Shown here one piece after another: positions 22,709 through 31,276 of a stretch of DNA of 64,000 nt (position 1 is its first letter; every line of letters starts with the position of its first letter). Under the pieces are notes generated by a model. That model did no database searches and was not told the origin of the DNA. It saw nothing but the letters and a program-made list of their open reading frames with translations. Origin of the DNA: an uncultured Alistipes sp. (GTDB lineage Bacteria > Bacteroidota > Bacteroidia > Bacteroidales > Rikenellaceae); the NCBI GenBank assembly GCA_910576555.1, contig CAJTIY010000005.1, positions 62,001 through 126,000 on the forward strand, given 5' to 3'. A program made the position numbers and the translations under genes.

Positions 22709-24178
22709 TTAGTTGTAACCTACCGTCTGGCGGATGTTGGGGTTTTCGTTCATGCAGGCGTTGGCGATGGGCCACAGCAGGATGTTGGTCTGGTGCTGAC
22801 GGCCGCGCAGCGATTCGATTTTGGTGAAGGCGAATCCCAGCCGGATGTAGTTCCACCAGCTTTTTCCCTCGGCGGCGAACTCCTTGAGGTATTCGTTCAT
22901 CAGCGCCTCCTTGAACAGGTCGTAGTCGAGCGTCGCGTAGTAGTCGTCGACTCCGTAGGCGCGGCGGGCCACCCGGTTGAGGTATTCGAGGGCCGTGTCG
23001 GTATTGCCGCGTTCGTTCTCCAGTTCGGCCTTGAAGAGCAGGGCCTCGGCATAGCGGTAGAGCGGAATGTCGGAGATGAAGTAGCGCTTGTTGTCCTTCC
23101 ACATTCCGGCGAACTTGTTGACCCACGTGTAGCGGTAGCCCTGCTCCTCGTCGGTCCAGTCGCCGTAGTTGACCGGGGTGCGCGTGTCGCGCGCGTCGGC
23201 GTACATCAGCTCGACGAGTCCCGGCGAGAAGATGTAGCGCTGGTCGTCGGAGTTCATCAGTTTGACGTGCGTCTCGATGTGCTCGGCCGCCGAGTAGAAG
23301 CGGGTCTGCGGCAGCAGGTAGACGCTGCCGAAGCCGCCCTCGTATTCGCCCATCGCCAGCCGGATCGTCAGGATGATCTCGGCGTTGCCCTTGTTGCCGA
23401 TGTCGAATACGTCGGCGTAGGAGTCGAGCAGCTTGAGCCGTGCGTCGGCGAAGACCGCGTCGAGGGCCTCATCGGCGGCCGTCAGCGCCGCGTCGCCCCC
23501 TTCGCGGGTCTGGTAGAGCCAGAGGTTGTAGTCGGCCTTGAGCATCGCCACGGCGCTGCGCGTGGCGATGGTGCAGTCGGCGGCCGAGGCGGGCATGAGC
23601 CGCAGGGCCTCCTCGATGTCCTTCCCGATCTGCGCGTAGAGCAGCGAGGCCTCCGAGCGCGAGGGCTGGAGTTTGGCGTCGCTCGACTCGAAGCCGGTGA
23701 GCAGCAGCGGGGCGTCGCCCCATACGCGGACGATGTTGTAGTAGAGGTAGGCGCGCACGAAGTGGGCGTTGGCCAGCACCAGCTCTTTGTCGCTCTCCGA
23801 CGAGAAGGCGATCCCCGGAACGTGCTTGAGGATCAGGTTGGCGTCGTTGATGGCCGTATAGGTCGAGCCCCAGTTGGTGCCTTTGGTTTCGCTGCTGTCG
23901 AGCCGGTTGGCGAACATCTTGTCGCCGGAGCCCGAGCCGCCGGCACCCCCGGTGAAGGTTCCCGCGCGGTAGTCGCCCCAGTAGATCAGTGCGGTCTGGA
24001 ATACGGCGCGCATCTGGTGGTACATGCCGTACATGGCACCCAGAGCGTCGGATTCGTCGAGCCACATGTCGGGCGTGGTGATCTTGCTCTTCTGCTTGAC
24101 GTCCATGTCGTCCAGACACGCGACGCTTCCCGTTGCGGCCACAGCCAGCAGTGCGAGGCGGATGAGTATGCGTTTCAT
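22709..24178 (-). CDS. susD: SusD/RagB-family glycan-binding lipoprotein
   Basis: 489-residue outer-membrane lipoprotein (GSVACLDD, Cys21) that caps the SusC channel and binds the glycan outside the cell. The helical TPR-like SusD core is visible through AHFVRAYLYYNIVRVWGDAPLL (given by its parts AHFVRAYLYYN and VWGDAPLL, about 130-160) and the C-terminal RYAEALLFKAELENERG and YLNRVARRAYG segments. It sits 21 nt after susC. In this context the ligand is expected to be a sialylated oligosaccharide or free sialic acid. Confidence 0.93.
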   Translation of the reverse strand: MKRILIRLALLAVAATGSVACLDDMDVKQKSKITTPDMWLDESDALGAMYGMYHQMRAVFQTALIYWGDYRAGTFTGGAGGSGSGDKMFANRLDSSETKGTNWGSTYTAINDANLILKHVPGIAFSSESDKELVLANAHFVRAYLYYNIVRVWGDAPLLLTGFESSDAKLQPSRSEASLLYAQIGKDIEEALRLMPASAADCTIATRSAVAMLKADYNLWLYQTREGGDAALTAADEALDAVFADARLKLLDSYADVFDIGNKGNAEIILTIRLAMGEYEGGFGSVYLLPQTRFYSAAEHIETHVKLMNSDDQRYIFSPGLVELMYADARDTRTPVNYGDWTDEEQGYRYTWVNKFAGMWKDNKRYFISDIPLYRYAEALLFKAELENERGNTDTALEYLNRVARRAYGVDDYYATLDYDLFKEALMNEYLKEFAAEGKSWWNYIRLGFAFTKIESLRGRQHQTNILLWPIANACMNENPNIRQTVGYN

Positions 24179-24199
24179 AGCGTTGGTTGCTTTTGGTGG

Positions 24200-27100
24200 T
24201 TAGAAGGTCAGCTTGATGCCGAACGAGATGCGCCGGATGGGGGGATAGTTGTAGAAGACGTCGCCGTCGTAGGTCGTCGCCGATCCCTGCTCGGGCGAGA
24301 TTCCCTGCGTCTCGGTGAAGTAGTGCAGGTTGTTGCCTGAGAGGGTGAACGTCACCCCCTTGAGGCCCACCTTCGTGAAGAGCCGGGCGGGCAGCGCGTA
24401 CTGGAGCGTGATCTCGCGGATGCAGAGGTAGTCGCCCTTGTAGGTGAAGACGTTGGTCGGGGCGCGGTTGTAGTTGTTGTTGCCCCAGTTGGAGTCGTTG
24501 GCCCAGAACTTGGCGTACTTGGTCCGGTCGCCGGGTTTTTTCCACGCCTTGAGCACGTCTTTGGCCAGCGCGTAGTTGTTGGTGAACGTTCCGTAGAAGT
24601 AGCGCGAATAGGATTCGTCGAAGATCGAGTGGCCCATCGCCCAGTCGAGGTAGACGGAGAGCGTCCAGTTCTTCAGGCGGAAGGTGTTCGACAGACCCCC
24701 GGTGAAGGGCGGCACGGTCGTTCCCAGACAGAAGCGGTCGGCATCGGTGATCTGCCCGTCGCCGTTGCGGTCGGCCCATTCGTAGTCGCCCACGCGTTTG
24801 CCGCCGACCTGCGGATTGCGCGACTTGGAGTCGTAGTAGGCATTGGCCGCCTGCTCCTCGGTTTCGATGATGCCCGTGGCGATGTAGCCGTAGAAGCGGT
24901 TGAGGGGTTCGCCCTCGGCGATGCCGCCGAAGAAGGTGCCGTCGCCGAGCGCGATGCCGCCCGTGCGGTTCTTGGCGATGCCGTTGTAGGGCAGCTTGAG
25001 CACCTTGTTCCACTGGTAGCTCAACACGAGCTTCGAGTCCCAGCTGAAGTTCTTCTTCGCGATGTTGCGCGTGGTGAGCTCCACCTCGTAGCCCCAGAAA
25101 CGCACCTTGCCCAGATTGGTCCAGAACTTCGAGAATCCGGTCGTATTGGGGAGCTGCTGCTCGTAGAGCAGGTTGCGCGTGCGCTTGTCGAAGAAGTCGG
25201 CGCTGACGTAGATGCGGTTGCCGAACAGGCCCGCCTCGAAACCGATGTCCAGCTGGTCGGAGGTCTCCCACTGCAGCTTCTCGTTGGGCATCTCCGAGGG
25301 TTTGATGCCTGCGTTGCCGTTGTACATGTAGCCGGCGCCGTACGAGCCGTAGGCGTCGTAGATGCCCACCGAGGCGTTGTTGCCCGTCGAGCCGTAGCTC
25401 GCGCGCAGCTTGAGGAAGTCGAGGCGCCGCACGCCGTCGAGCCACGGCTCTTCGGTCAGCACCCAGCCGCCCGAGATGCCGGGGAAGAAGCCCCAGCGGT
25501 TGGACTTGGCGAACTTCGAGGAGCCGTCCTCGCGGAAGGTGGCCGTCAGGAGGTACTTGCCCTTGTAGTCGTAGTTGAGGCGTCCGAAGAATCCGATCTG
25601 GCACTCGGCCTGCTCCGAGGTGGAGATGTCGTCGGCATCGAACGACGCCGAGCCGTTGATGGTGGTCACTTTGTCCGACGTGCCGCCGTATCCGGCCAGC
25701 TTGACCGCCTCGTAATCCCGCCTCTGGTAGGAGTAGCCGCCCATGATCGAGAGGTTGTGCTGCTCGGCGAAGGTCTTGCGGTAGGAGAGGAAGGCCTCGA
25801 ATTTCATCCGCTCGGTGAGGTTCTGCGACCACGACGACTTGCGCGTGGCGTCGTAGACGTTGGCTTTGATGAACTGCTTGGCTTTGGTGTCGGTGCGGAA
25901 GAACGAGCCGTGGGCGTTGGCCGTCAGTCCGTCGACGATCTCCCACTTCAGGCCGCCGATGAGCGAGAGGTAGTTCTTCTGGTTGCTGCGCTCGTAGTAC
26001 TTGTCGTAGAAGAGGGGCGTGAGCGACGAGGAGTTGTAGCCCTCGACCGGCGAGCCGTCGTCGTAGTAGGCGTTCATCGTGGGCGGATTGGCCAGCGCGC
26101 GCGAAATGGTGTTGCGCTGGTTGGCGTAGGCCTCGGTGTTGGTGCGGGCGAAGTCGACGCCGAAGCTGGCCGTCAGACGCCGCGTGATCTTGGCGTCGAG
26201 GTTGCTCTTGAAGTTCATGCGGTCGTATCCCGTCGAGCGGGCCACGCCCTGATCGTTCGTGTAGCCCAGACTGGCCGAGTAGCGCACGCGCTCGCCGCCG
26301 CCGTCGATGCCGAGGTAGTAGTTCTGCCACCAAGCGCCGTTGTAGAGCAGGTCCTGCCAGTCGGTGTCGCGGAACATGATCGTGCGCGAGGGATCCACCG
26401 GGTCGGGCATCGTCTGGTAGCCTGCGGGCAGCACGTCGGTCTCGGGGTTGTAGTAGCGGGTCGAGAATTTGCCGCCGGGTTTGTTGCCGATGCCGGCCGA
26501 GTGCTGCCCGTTGAGGTAGCTCAAGGCTTCGCTCGACCCTTTCGAGGGGCCGTTGAGGTACTCGGCGACCGCCGAACGGACCACTTGGATGTACTCGCGG
26601 GCGTTCAGGAATTCGATCTCGGTCTCGGTGTTCTGGTAGGCCCAGTTGGCCTCGAAGGTGATGCGCGGCGCCTTGTTGTAGCCGCCGCGCCGGGTGGTCA
26701 CCAGAATGATGCCGTTCGACGATTTGGCGCCGTAGATGGCCGACGAGGCGGCGTCCTTGAGCACCTCGATCGAGGCGATGTCGTTGGGGTTGATGGCCGA
26801 GAAGTCGCGTTCGACGCCGTCGACCAGCACCAGCGGTGCGTTCGTGCCGTTGATGGAGGAGCCGCCGCGGATCTGGTAGGTGAATTCGCCTCCGGGCGTG
26901 AAGTTGGTCTGCGTGACGCGCAGACCCGCGATCTTGCCTTTGAGGCCCTCGCTCGCGTTCGAGATGGGGAGGTTCTGCAGCGCGTCGCCGTCGAGTTTGG
27001 CCACCGACGAGGTCACCGTGCGTCGCAGCTGTTCGCCGTAGCCGACCACGACCACCTCGTCCACGGCGATCATGTCGGCCTGCAGGACGATCCGTACCTC

Positions 27101-27421
27101 GGTGCGCTGCGAGCTTACGGTGACCTCGCGGGTCGCGTAGCCGATGAACGACACGGTGAGCGTGGCTCCGTCGGCCGGGATGTCGAGCGCGAAACTTCCG
27201 TTGCCGTCGGTGGTCGTGCCCTGCTGGGTGCCGCGGACGATGATCGTGGCGCCTGCGATGGCCTCTCCGTTTTCGTTGGCGACGCTGCCCGTGATGCGGG
27301 TCGGCTGGGCGAACAGCACTGCCGGTGCGAGCAGCGATAGCAGGCAGAGCAGGCGGCAGCGTGCGGCGACTCCGATTCCCCGTGCGGGGCCGGGTCGTTT
27401 TTCCGTCGTAGAATTTTTCAT
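24200..27421 (-). CDS. susC: SusC/RagA-family TonB-linked outer-membrane transporter
   Basis: 1073 residues: signal peptide (to about 38), carboxypeptidase-D-like domain (about 42-120, GSVANENGEAIAGATIIVRG), Ton box DEVVVVGYGEQ (about 125), plug domain (about 135-250, with LVLVDGVERDFSAIN and SIEVLKDAASSAIYG), and a 22-strand-type barrel ending in an aromatic residue (GIKLTF). Together with SusD it moves sialoglycans or sialic acid into the periplasm using proton-motive force. A 78-nt gap separates it from the transporter gene upstream. Confidence 0.95.
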   Translation of the reverse strand: MKNSTTEKRPGPARGIGVAARCRLLCLLSLLAPAVLFAQPTRITGSVANENGEAIAGATIIVRGTQQGTTTDGNGSFALDIPADGATLTVSFIGYATREVTVSSQRTEVRIVLQADMIAVDEVVVVGYGEQLRRTVTSSVAKLDGDALQNLPISNASEGLKGKIAGLRVTQTNFTPGGEFTYQIRGGSSINGTNAPLVLVDGVERDFSAINPNDIASIEVLKDAASSAIYGAKSSNGIILVTTRRGGYNKAPRITFEANWAYQNTETEIEFLNAREYIQVVRSAVAEYLNGPSKGSSEALSYLNGQHSAGIGNKPGGKFSTRYYNPETDVLPAGYQTMPDPVDPSRTIMFRDTDWQDLLYNGAWWQNYYLGIDGGGERVRYSASLGYTNDQGVARSTGYDRMNFKSNLDAKITRRLTASFGVDFARTNTEAYANQRNTISRALANPPTMNAYYDDGSPVEGYNSSSLTPLFYDKYYERSNQKNYLSLIGGLKWEIVDGLTANAHGSFFRTDTKAKQFIKANVYDATRKSSWSQNLTERMKFEAFLSYRKTFAEQHNLSIMGGYSYQRRDYEAVKLAGYGGTSDKVTTINGSASFDADDISTSEQAECQIGFFGRLNYDYKGKYLLTATFREDGSSKFAKSNRWGFFPGISGGWVLTEEPWLDGVRRLDFLKLRASYGSTGNNASVGIYDAYGSYGAGYMYNGNAGIKPSEMPNEKLQWETSDQLDIGFEAGLFGNRIYVSADFFDKRTRNLLYEQQLPNTTGFSKFWTNLGKVRFWGYEVELTTRNIAKKNFSWDSKLVLSYQWNKVLKLPYNGIAKNRTGGIALGDGTFFGGIAEGEPLNRFYGYIATGIIETEEQAANAYYDSKSRNPQVGGKRVGDYEWADRNGDGQITDADRFCLGTTVPPFTGGLSNTFRLKNWTLSVYLDWAMGHSIFDESYSRYFYGTFTNNYALAKDVLKAWKKPGDRTKYAKFWANDSNWGNNNYNRAPTNVFTYKGDYLCIREITLQYALPARLFTKVGLKGVTFTLSGNNLHYFTETQGISPEQGSATTYDGDVFYNYPPIRRISFGIKLTF

Positions 27422-27499
27422 CGGGTCGAAGTTTTTGGATTCATAATGCGGTTTGTAGGGTTGTGTCTTGTCGGGTGTTTCCGGAAAATGATGCGCCGG

Positions 27500-30055
27500 C
27501 TATTCGCGGCGGCCGAACAGGGTCAGACGGTCCGTGTCGCGCTTCAGGTGCGGGGTGGCGAGACTCGCCAGATAGCCGACGACGTAGCAGGAGATGAATC
27601 CCGTCGTGGAGTAGAGCAGCAGGTTGACGTAGCCGCCTCGCGCCACGACGATCTGCACGACGACGCTTGCGGCGATGCCGCACAGGGCGCCGAACGAGTT
27701 GGCGCTGCGCGTGGTCAGCCCCAGCAGGAAGAGGCCGCCCAGACCGCCGAGCAGAATGCCGAGGATCTTCGAGAACTCGTCCCACAGCGACATGATCTCC
27801 CACGAGGCCATCACCAGCGCGAAGCCGATGCCCACGAGCCCCAGCACGAGCGTCGAGAGCCGTGCCGCGAGGAGCGTGCGGCGACCCTCCCCGGCGGGCG
27901 ATATTTTGCGCCAGATGTCCGTGGTGAAGGCCGTGGCCGCGGAGTTCATGCTGCTGCTGAGCGTCGACATGGCGGCGGCGAAGAGTCCCGCGATGACCAG
28001 CCCGAGCACGCCGGTCGGGAGCCGGGTGCTCACGAACCACGGCAGGATGGCGTCGCCGTCGGCGACCGAGAGGCTCATCTGCCCGGGGAAGTGGCGGTAG
28101 AAGGCCCACAGCGCCGTGCCCACGAGGAAGAAGAGGATGCTCGCGGGGACGGTGAGCGCTGCGTTGACGTATACGCCCTTGCGGGCCTCGCGTTCGGTCG
28201 AGGTGGTCAGGTAGCGCTGTACGATGGTCTGGTCGGTGCCGTAGGTGGTGACGTTGGTGAAGAAGGTGGCGATCAGTACGGTCCACACGGTGGGCCGGCG
28301 CAGGTCGAAGGCTGTCGAGCCCATGCCGAACTTGCCGGCCTCGGCGGCCTCGGCGGCGACCTCCGTGAGCGACTCCGGCAGGCGGATGCCGATGGCGGCC
28401 AGTACGGCGATCGCGGCGCCCAGCAGCACGACCACCTGCAGCGCCTCGGTCCAAGCCACGGCCTCGATACCGCCCATGAGCGTGTAGATCAGGCTCAAGG
28501 TGCCCATCAGCGCGATGCAGAGGAAGATGTCGAATCCCGTGACGACGTTCAGTGCGATGGAGGGCAGCAGCAGGACGACGCCCATGCGGCCTATCTGGAA
28601 GAGGATGAAGGCGATGCTGCAGAGGATGCGTACCGCGGGGTTGAAGCGCGCCTCGAGGTATTCATAGGCGGTCGTGACGTCGAGCCGTCGGTAGAAGGGG
28701 ATGAAGCAGCGCACGATGACCGGCACGCAGAGGATGATGCCCGCGTTGAAGAGCAGGTAGCTCCAGTCGGTGGCGTAGGCTTTGGCGGGAATCGCCATGA
28801 AGGTGATGGCGCTCAAGGCCGTTCCGAAGATGCTCAACCCGGCGATGAACCACGGGATGCGGCCCCCGCCCTTGAAGTAGTCGTCGGAGCTCTTCTGGTT
28901 GCGCGAGAAGTACCACCCGATGAGGGCCAGCGCTGCGAAGTAGAGGCCGATGACCAGCATGTCCCAGCCGCTCATGCGGCGGACGGTGCTCTCGAGCGTG
29001 CCGCGCAGTACGACGGGCGTACGGACGCCGGGCGCCGTTTCGCCGGAGATCACCGCGATGCCCGTCTCGGTCCGCAGCGCGTTGGTCGTCACGGGCAGCG
29101 TCATCCCTTCGGGCATCGGGTGGTGCGTCAGGGTGCCGGTGACCGTGTGGTAGAGCCGCATCGTCCGCTCGTCTCCGTTTGCGGCGTCGCGTCCTCCGAG
29201 CAGCAGGATGTGGTTGGTGCCGAACGGCGCGGCCGTCCCCGCCATGACGGGAAACGACCCTTCGAGCGGCCGCCAGCGGTTCAGACGCGGGTTGTATTCC
29301 CATGCGTCGTCGAGCACCGTCCATGCCGCGTCCTCCGCGAATTCGCGGCCGCTGAAGAGGTAGAGGCAGTTGTCCGCTCCGTCGCTCTGGGCCGCGGCTA
29401 CGGCGAAGGCGCGTGCGGGGCCGGGGCAGGGCGCGGCCTCCCTCCAGCCTGCCGTCGTGTCGCGCAGGTCGAGCACGAAAAAGTCGCGTGTCGTGCGGGC
29501 CCGCTCGACCGTTTCGATGCCGCCCGCGACGTAGACCCGGTCACCGATGCGGCAACCGGCGGCGTGGGCCAGCGGACGCGGCAGCGGCGGATAGGGAACG
29601 AGGCGCGGCGTTCCGTCGTCGAGCCGCAGCAGGACGACTTCGGCGGTGCAGGCTTCGGCGTCGCAGCCTCCGATGCAGAGGATGCCGCCCTCGTGGGGGA
29701 TCGAGACCCCGTAGGCCCGGGGTTCGGGCAGGAAGCCGGCGATCGTGCGCCAGCCTTCGGCGGGGGTGTGCAGGTGGAGATCTGCGTGGTAGCGTTTCGT
29801 ACCCCCCCCCTCGGCGGGGGTGCCGTCGGGGAAGTTCGCACCGCCCGCCACGACGAGCGTTCCGTCTGCGGCGTATCCCGAGAAGGCGCCCGCCACTCCG
29901 ATGTGGGGAGCGCCGTCGCTGTCGGGCGGCAGGAGCAGGGAGGCGTCCCAGCGTATCAGGTCGGTTTCGGTCAGCCGCACGGCGGGTCCGTCGCCGGCGA
30001 AGGCCGGAAGTTGTGCGGACAGCGCGAGGGCAAGGGTCAGCAGTCGGTTTTTCAT
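27500..30055 (-). CDS. Fusion of cyclically permuted sialic acid mutarotase (Kelch) and sodium:solute symporter
   Basis: 851 residues. After a signal peptide (about 1-20), residues 27-352 form a Kelch beta-propeller with repeats such as VAGGANFPDG, CIGGCDAEA, YVAGGIETV, LFSGREFAED and LLLGGRDAAN, matching NanM/YjhT-type N-acetylneuraminate mutarotases in the permuted form. From about 364 on there are 13 or so membrane helices of the SSS family (GWYFSRNQKSSDDYF, GGGRIPWF, TYGTDQTIVQRYLT, SMNSAATAFTTD). The mutarotase would be periplasmic and hand beta-Neu5Ac to its own symporter. A G9 run (minus strand) lies in the Kelch part at 29802-29810. 17 nt after nanA. Confidence 0.9.
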   Translation of the reverse strand: MKNRLLTLALALSAQLPAFAGDGPAVRLTETDLIRWDASLLLPPDSDGAPHIGVAGAFSGYAADGTLVVAGGANFPDGTPAEGGGTKRYHADLHLHTPAEGWRTIAGFLPEPRAYGVSIPHEGGILCIGGCDAEACTAEVVLLRLDDGTPRLVPYPPLPRPLAHAAGCRIGDRVYVAGGIETVERARTTRDFFVLDLRDTTAGWREAAPCPGPARAFAVAAAQSDGADNCLYLFSGREFAEDAAWTVLDDAWEYNPRLNRWRPLEGSFPVMAGTAAPFGTNHILLLGGRDAANGDERTMRLYHTVTGTLTHHPMPEGMTLPVTTNALRTETGIAVISGETAPGVRTPVVLRGTLESTVRRMSGWDMLVIGLYFAALALIGWYFSRNQKSSDDYFKGGGRIPWFIAGLSIFGTALSAITFMAIPAKAYATDWSYLLFNAGIILCVPVIVRCFIPFYRRLDVTTAYEYLEARFNPAVRILCSIAFILFQIGRMGVVLLLPSIALNVVTGFDIFLCIALMGTLSLIYTLMGGIEAVAWTEALQVVVLLGAAIAVLAAIGIRLPESLTEVAAEAAEAGKFGMGSTAFDLRRPTVWTVLIATFFTNVTTYGTDQTIVQRYLTTSTEREARKGVYVNAALTVPASILFFLVGTALWAFYRHFPGQMSLSVADGDAILPWFVSTRLPTGVLGLVIAGLFAAAMSTLSSSMNSAATAFTTDIWRKISPAGEGRRTLLAARLSTLVLGLVGIGFALVMASWEIMSLWDEFSKILGILLGGLGGLFLLGLTTRSANSFGALCGIAASVVVQIVVARGGYVNLLLYSTTGFISCYVVGYLASLATPHLKRDTDRLTLFGRRE
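29802..29810 (-). repeat. Homopolymeric G9 tract in the coding sequence of the mutarotase-symporter
   Basis: Nine consecutive C on the plus strand, read as G9 in the gene, at about codon 83-85 (GGG of AEGGGTKR). A one-base slip would stop translation of the whole fusion. Confidence 0.9.
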
Positions 30056-30072
30056 GGGTTCGGGCGGCGCTT

Positions 30073-30969
30073 TTAGCGGATGAAGCCGATGCGGTGCAGT
30101 TCGTCGGCGAGCGTCTGCATCTCCTCGTCGGTGTAGGGTGCGAAGGGCAGCCGGCAGTCGCCGCAGTCGAGCCCCAGCAGGTTCATGATGGCCTTGCCGC
30201 CCCGTACGCCGCCGCCGTGGCGGATGATGACGCGCACGAGCTCGACCGACTCCTGCTGGTATTTGCGCGCCAGCTCGAGATCGCCCGCGAAGAAGGCGTC
30301 GCAGATGCCGCGGTAGGTCGCCAGCGCGTAGTTGTAGGTGCTGCCCACGCCGCCGCGCGCTCCCGTCGCCAGACCGCACAGCAGCATTTCGTCGAATCCG
30401 TTGAGGATGTCGAAGCGCCCCTCTTCGAGGCGGAGGCATTCGAGCATCTCCATGAAATCGTTCGAGGTGAATTTGATGCCGTTCAGGTTGGGCATCGCGC
30501 GCGAGCCCTTCTCGAGGAACTCCTTCATCGGCAGATGGACGCCCGTGACCGAAGGCATGTGGTAGGTGTAGAACGGAATCGGCGCGACGGCGTCGGCGAT
30601 GGGCTCGTAGAACTCCACGAGCTCCTCGACCCGTGCGGGTTTGAAGTAGAACGGTGCGATGGCGCCTACGGCGTCGACGCCGATGCCGGCCGCGTGGCGG
30701 GCCAGCTCCACGCAGTCGCGCTGGCAGGTGCCGCCCACGTGGGCGATGATGCGGATGCGTCCGGCCGCGGCCGCATGCCATGCCTCGAGCACCTGTTTGC
30801 GTTCGGCGACGGTCATGGAGGTGCACTCGCCCGTGGAGCCGCAGACGAATACGCCGTCGGCTCCGTCGGCGATGAGGCGCTCGGCATAGGGGGCGATCCG
30901 TTCGAGGTTCAGGGCGCCCGCCTTGTCGAAGGGGGTGAATACTGCAGGGATGAGTCCGGTGAGTTTCAT
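30073..30969 (-). CDS. nanA: N-acetylneuraminate lyase
   Basis: 298-residue class I aldolase of the DapA/NanA family that splits Neu5Ac into ManNAc and pyruvate in the cytosol. GSTGE (44-48) binds the pyruvate carboxylate, Tyr136 (in FYTYHMP) and Lys166 (in NGIKFTSND) are the catalytic tyrosine and Schiff-base lysine, and GVGSTYNYA (about 205) matches sialate lyases rather than dihydrodipicolinate synthases. First gene of the import/catabolic unit. The ManNAc product needs NanE and a kinase, which must be encoded elsewhere. Confidence 0.94.
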   Translation of the reverse strand: MKLTGLIPAVFTPFDKAGALNLERIAPYAERLIADGADGVFVCGSTGECTSMTVAERKQVLEAWHAAAAGRIRIIAHVGGTCQRDCVELARHAAGIGVDAVGAIAPFYFKPARVEELVEFYEPIADAVAPIPFYTYHMPSVTGVHLPMKEFLEKGSRAMPNLNGIKFTSNDFMEMLECLRLEEGRFDILNGFDEMLLCGLATGARGGVGSTYNYALATYRGICDAFFAGDLELARKYQQESVELVRVIIRHGGGVRGGKAIMNLLGLDCGDCRLPFAPYTDEEMQTLADELHRIGFIR

Positions 30970-30988
30970 GTTGGGTCGTGTTATTTTA

Positions 30989-31014
30989 ATGATAAATCAT
31001 ATTTGTATGACAAA
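30989..31014. promoter_or_regulatory. Candidate operator of the nan unit
   Basis: Two inverted repeats: TTTGTATGACAAA (31002-31014), which has the TNGT-N3-ACNA form of FadR-subfamily sites and overlaps the -7 box and start of transcription, and ATGATAAATCAT (30989-31000) just downstream. Binding by the neighbouring FadR-type regulator is inferred. Confidence 0.55.
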
Positions 31015-31041
31015 TGTAAGCAAATAATTTTTCGGACCAAA
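31011..31041 (-). promoter_or_regulatory. Promoter of nanA-transporter-susCD unit
   Basis: Minus strand TTTG (31038-31041), 19-nt spacer, TACATTTG (31011-31018). Both elements match consensus. It may serve all seven genes down to 17510. Confidence 0.8.
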
Positions 31042-31077
31042 AAAAAGTACGTTTTTTTTATTTCCGTTTTTTTGCAC

Positions 31078-31085
31078 TACCTTTG
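31078..31085 (+). promoter_or_regulatory. -7 box of metK
   Basis: TACCTTTG matches TAnnTTTG; the -33 position is only a T run. Transcription would begin near 31092, just ahead of the riboswitch. Confidence 0.65.
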
Positions 31086-31110
31086 TCGTCCCGTCTGTCA
31101 AGCGGGGAAA

Positions 31111-31164
31111 TGTGGAAAGATTTGACTGATTGCAAACCACAATAAAAAATCGCTAAAACAGCAC
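31111..31164 (+). ncRNA. SAM-II riboswitch in the metK leader
   Basis: P1 stem TGTGG (31111-31115) pairs with CCACA (31137-31141). The loop has the conserved GATTT and TTGCA elements, the 3' side TAAA and GCTAAAA, and CTG of the loop can pair with CAG (31159-31161) to close the pseudoknot. This order and spacing is that of SAM-II aptamers, known mainly from alphaproteobacteria and found in some Bacteroidota. Ligand and gene agree: it would sense SAM and lower its synthesis. About 110 nt separate it from the start codon, and no terminator was seen, so the output mechanism is unclear. Confidence 0.85.
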
Positions 31165-31276
31165 GTTTTTTATTCCAACAGCCAATTTTTCCCATTTTAT
31201 ACGTTTTTATTCATTAACCGGGAGGCGGATTCCGTGTGCGACGAGCGGAAACGCGCCCAACAAACAACCGTATAAC

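Noticed and set aside
19012..22827. 1.27-kaa plus-strand frame opposite the phosphoesterase, fimbrillin-like and sialidase genes
   Set aside because: Covers three well supported minus-strand genes and has shadow composition.
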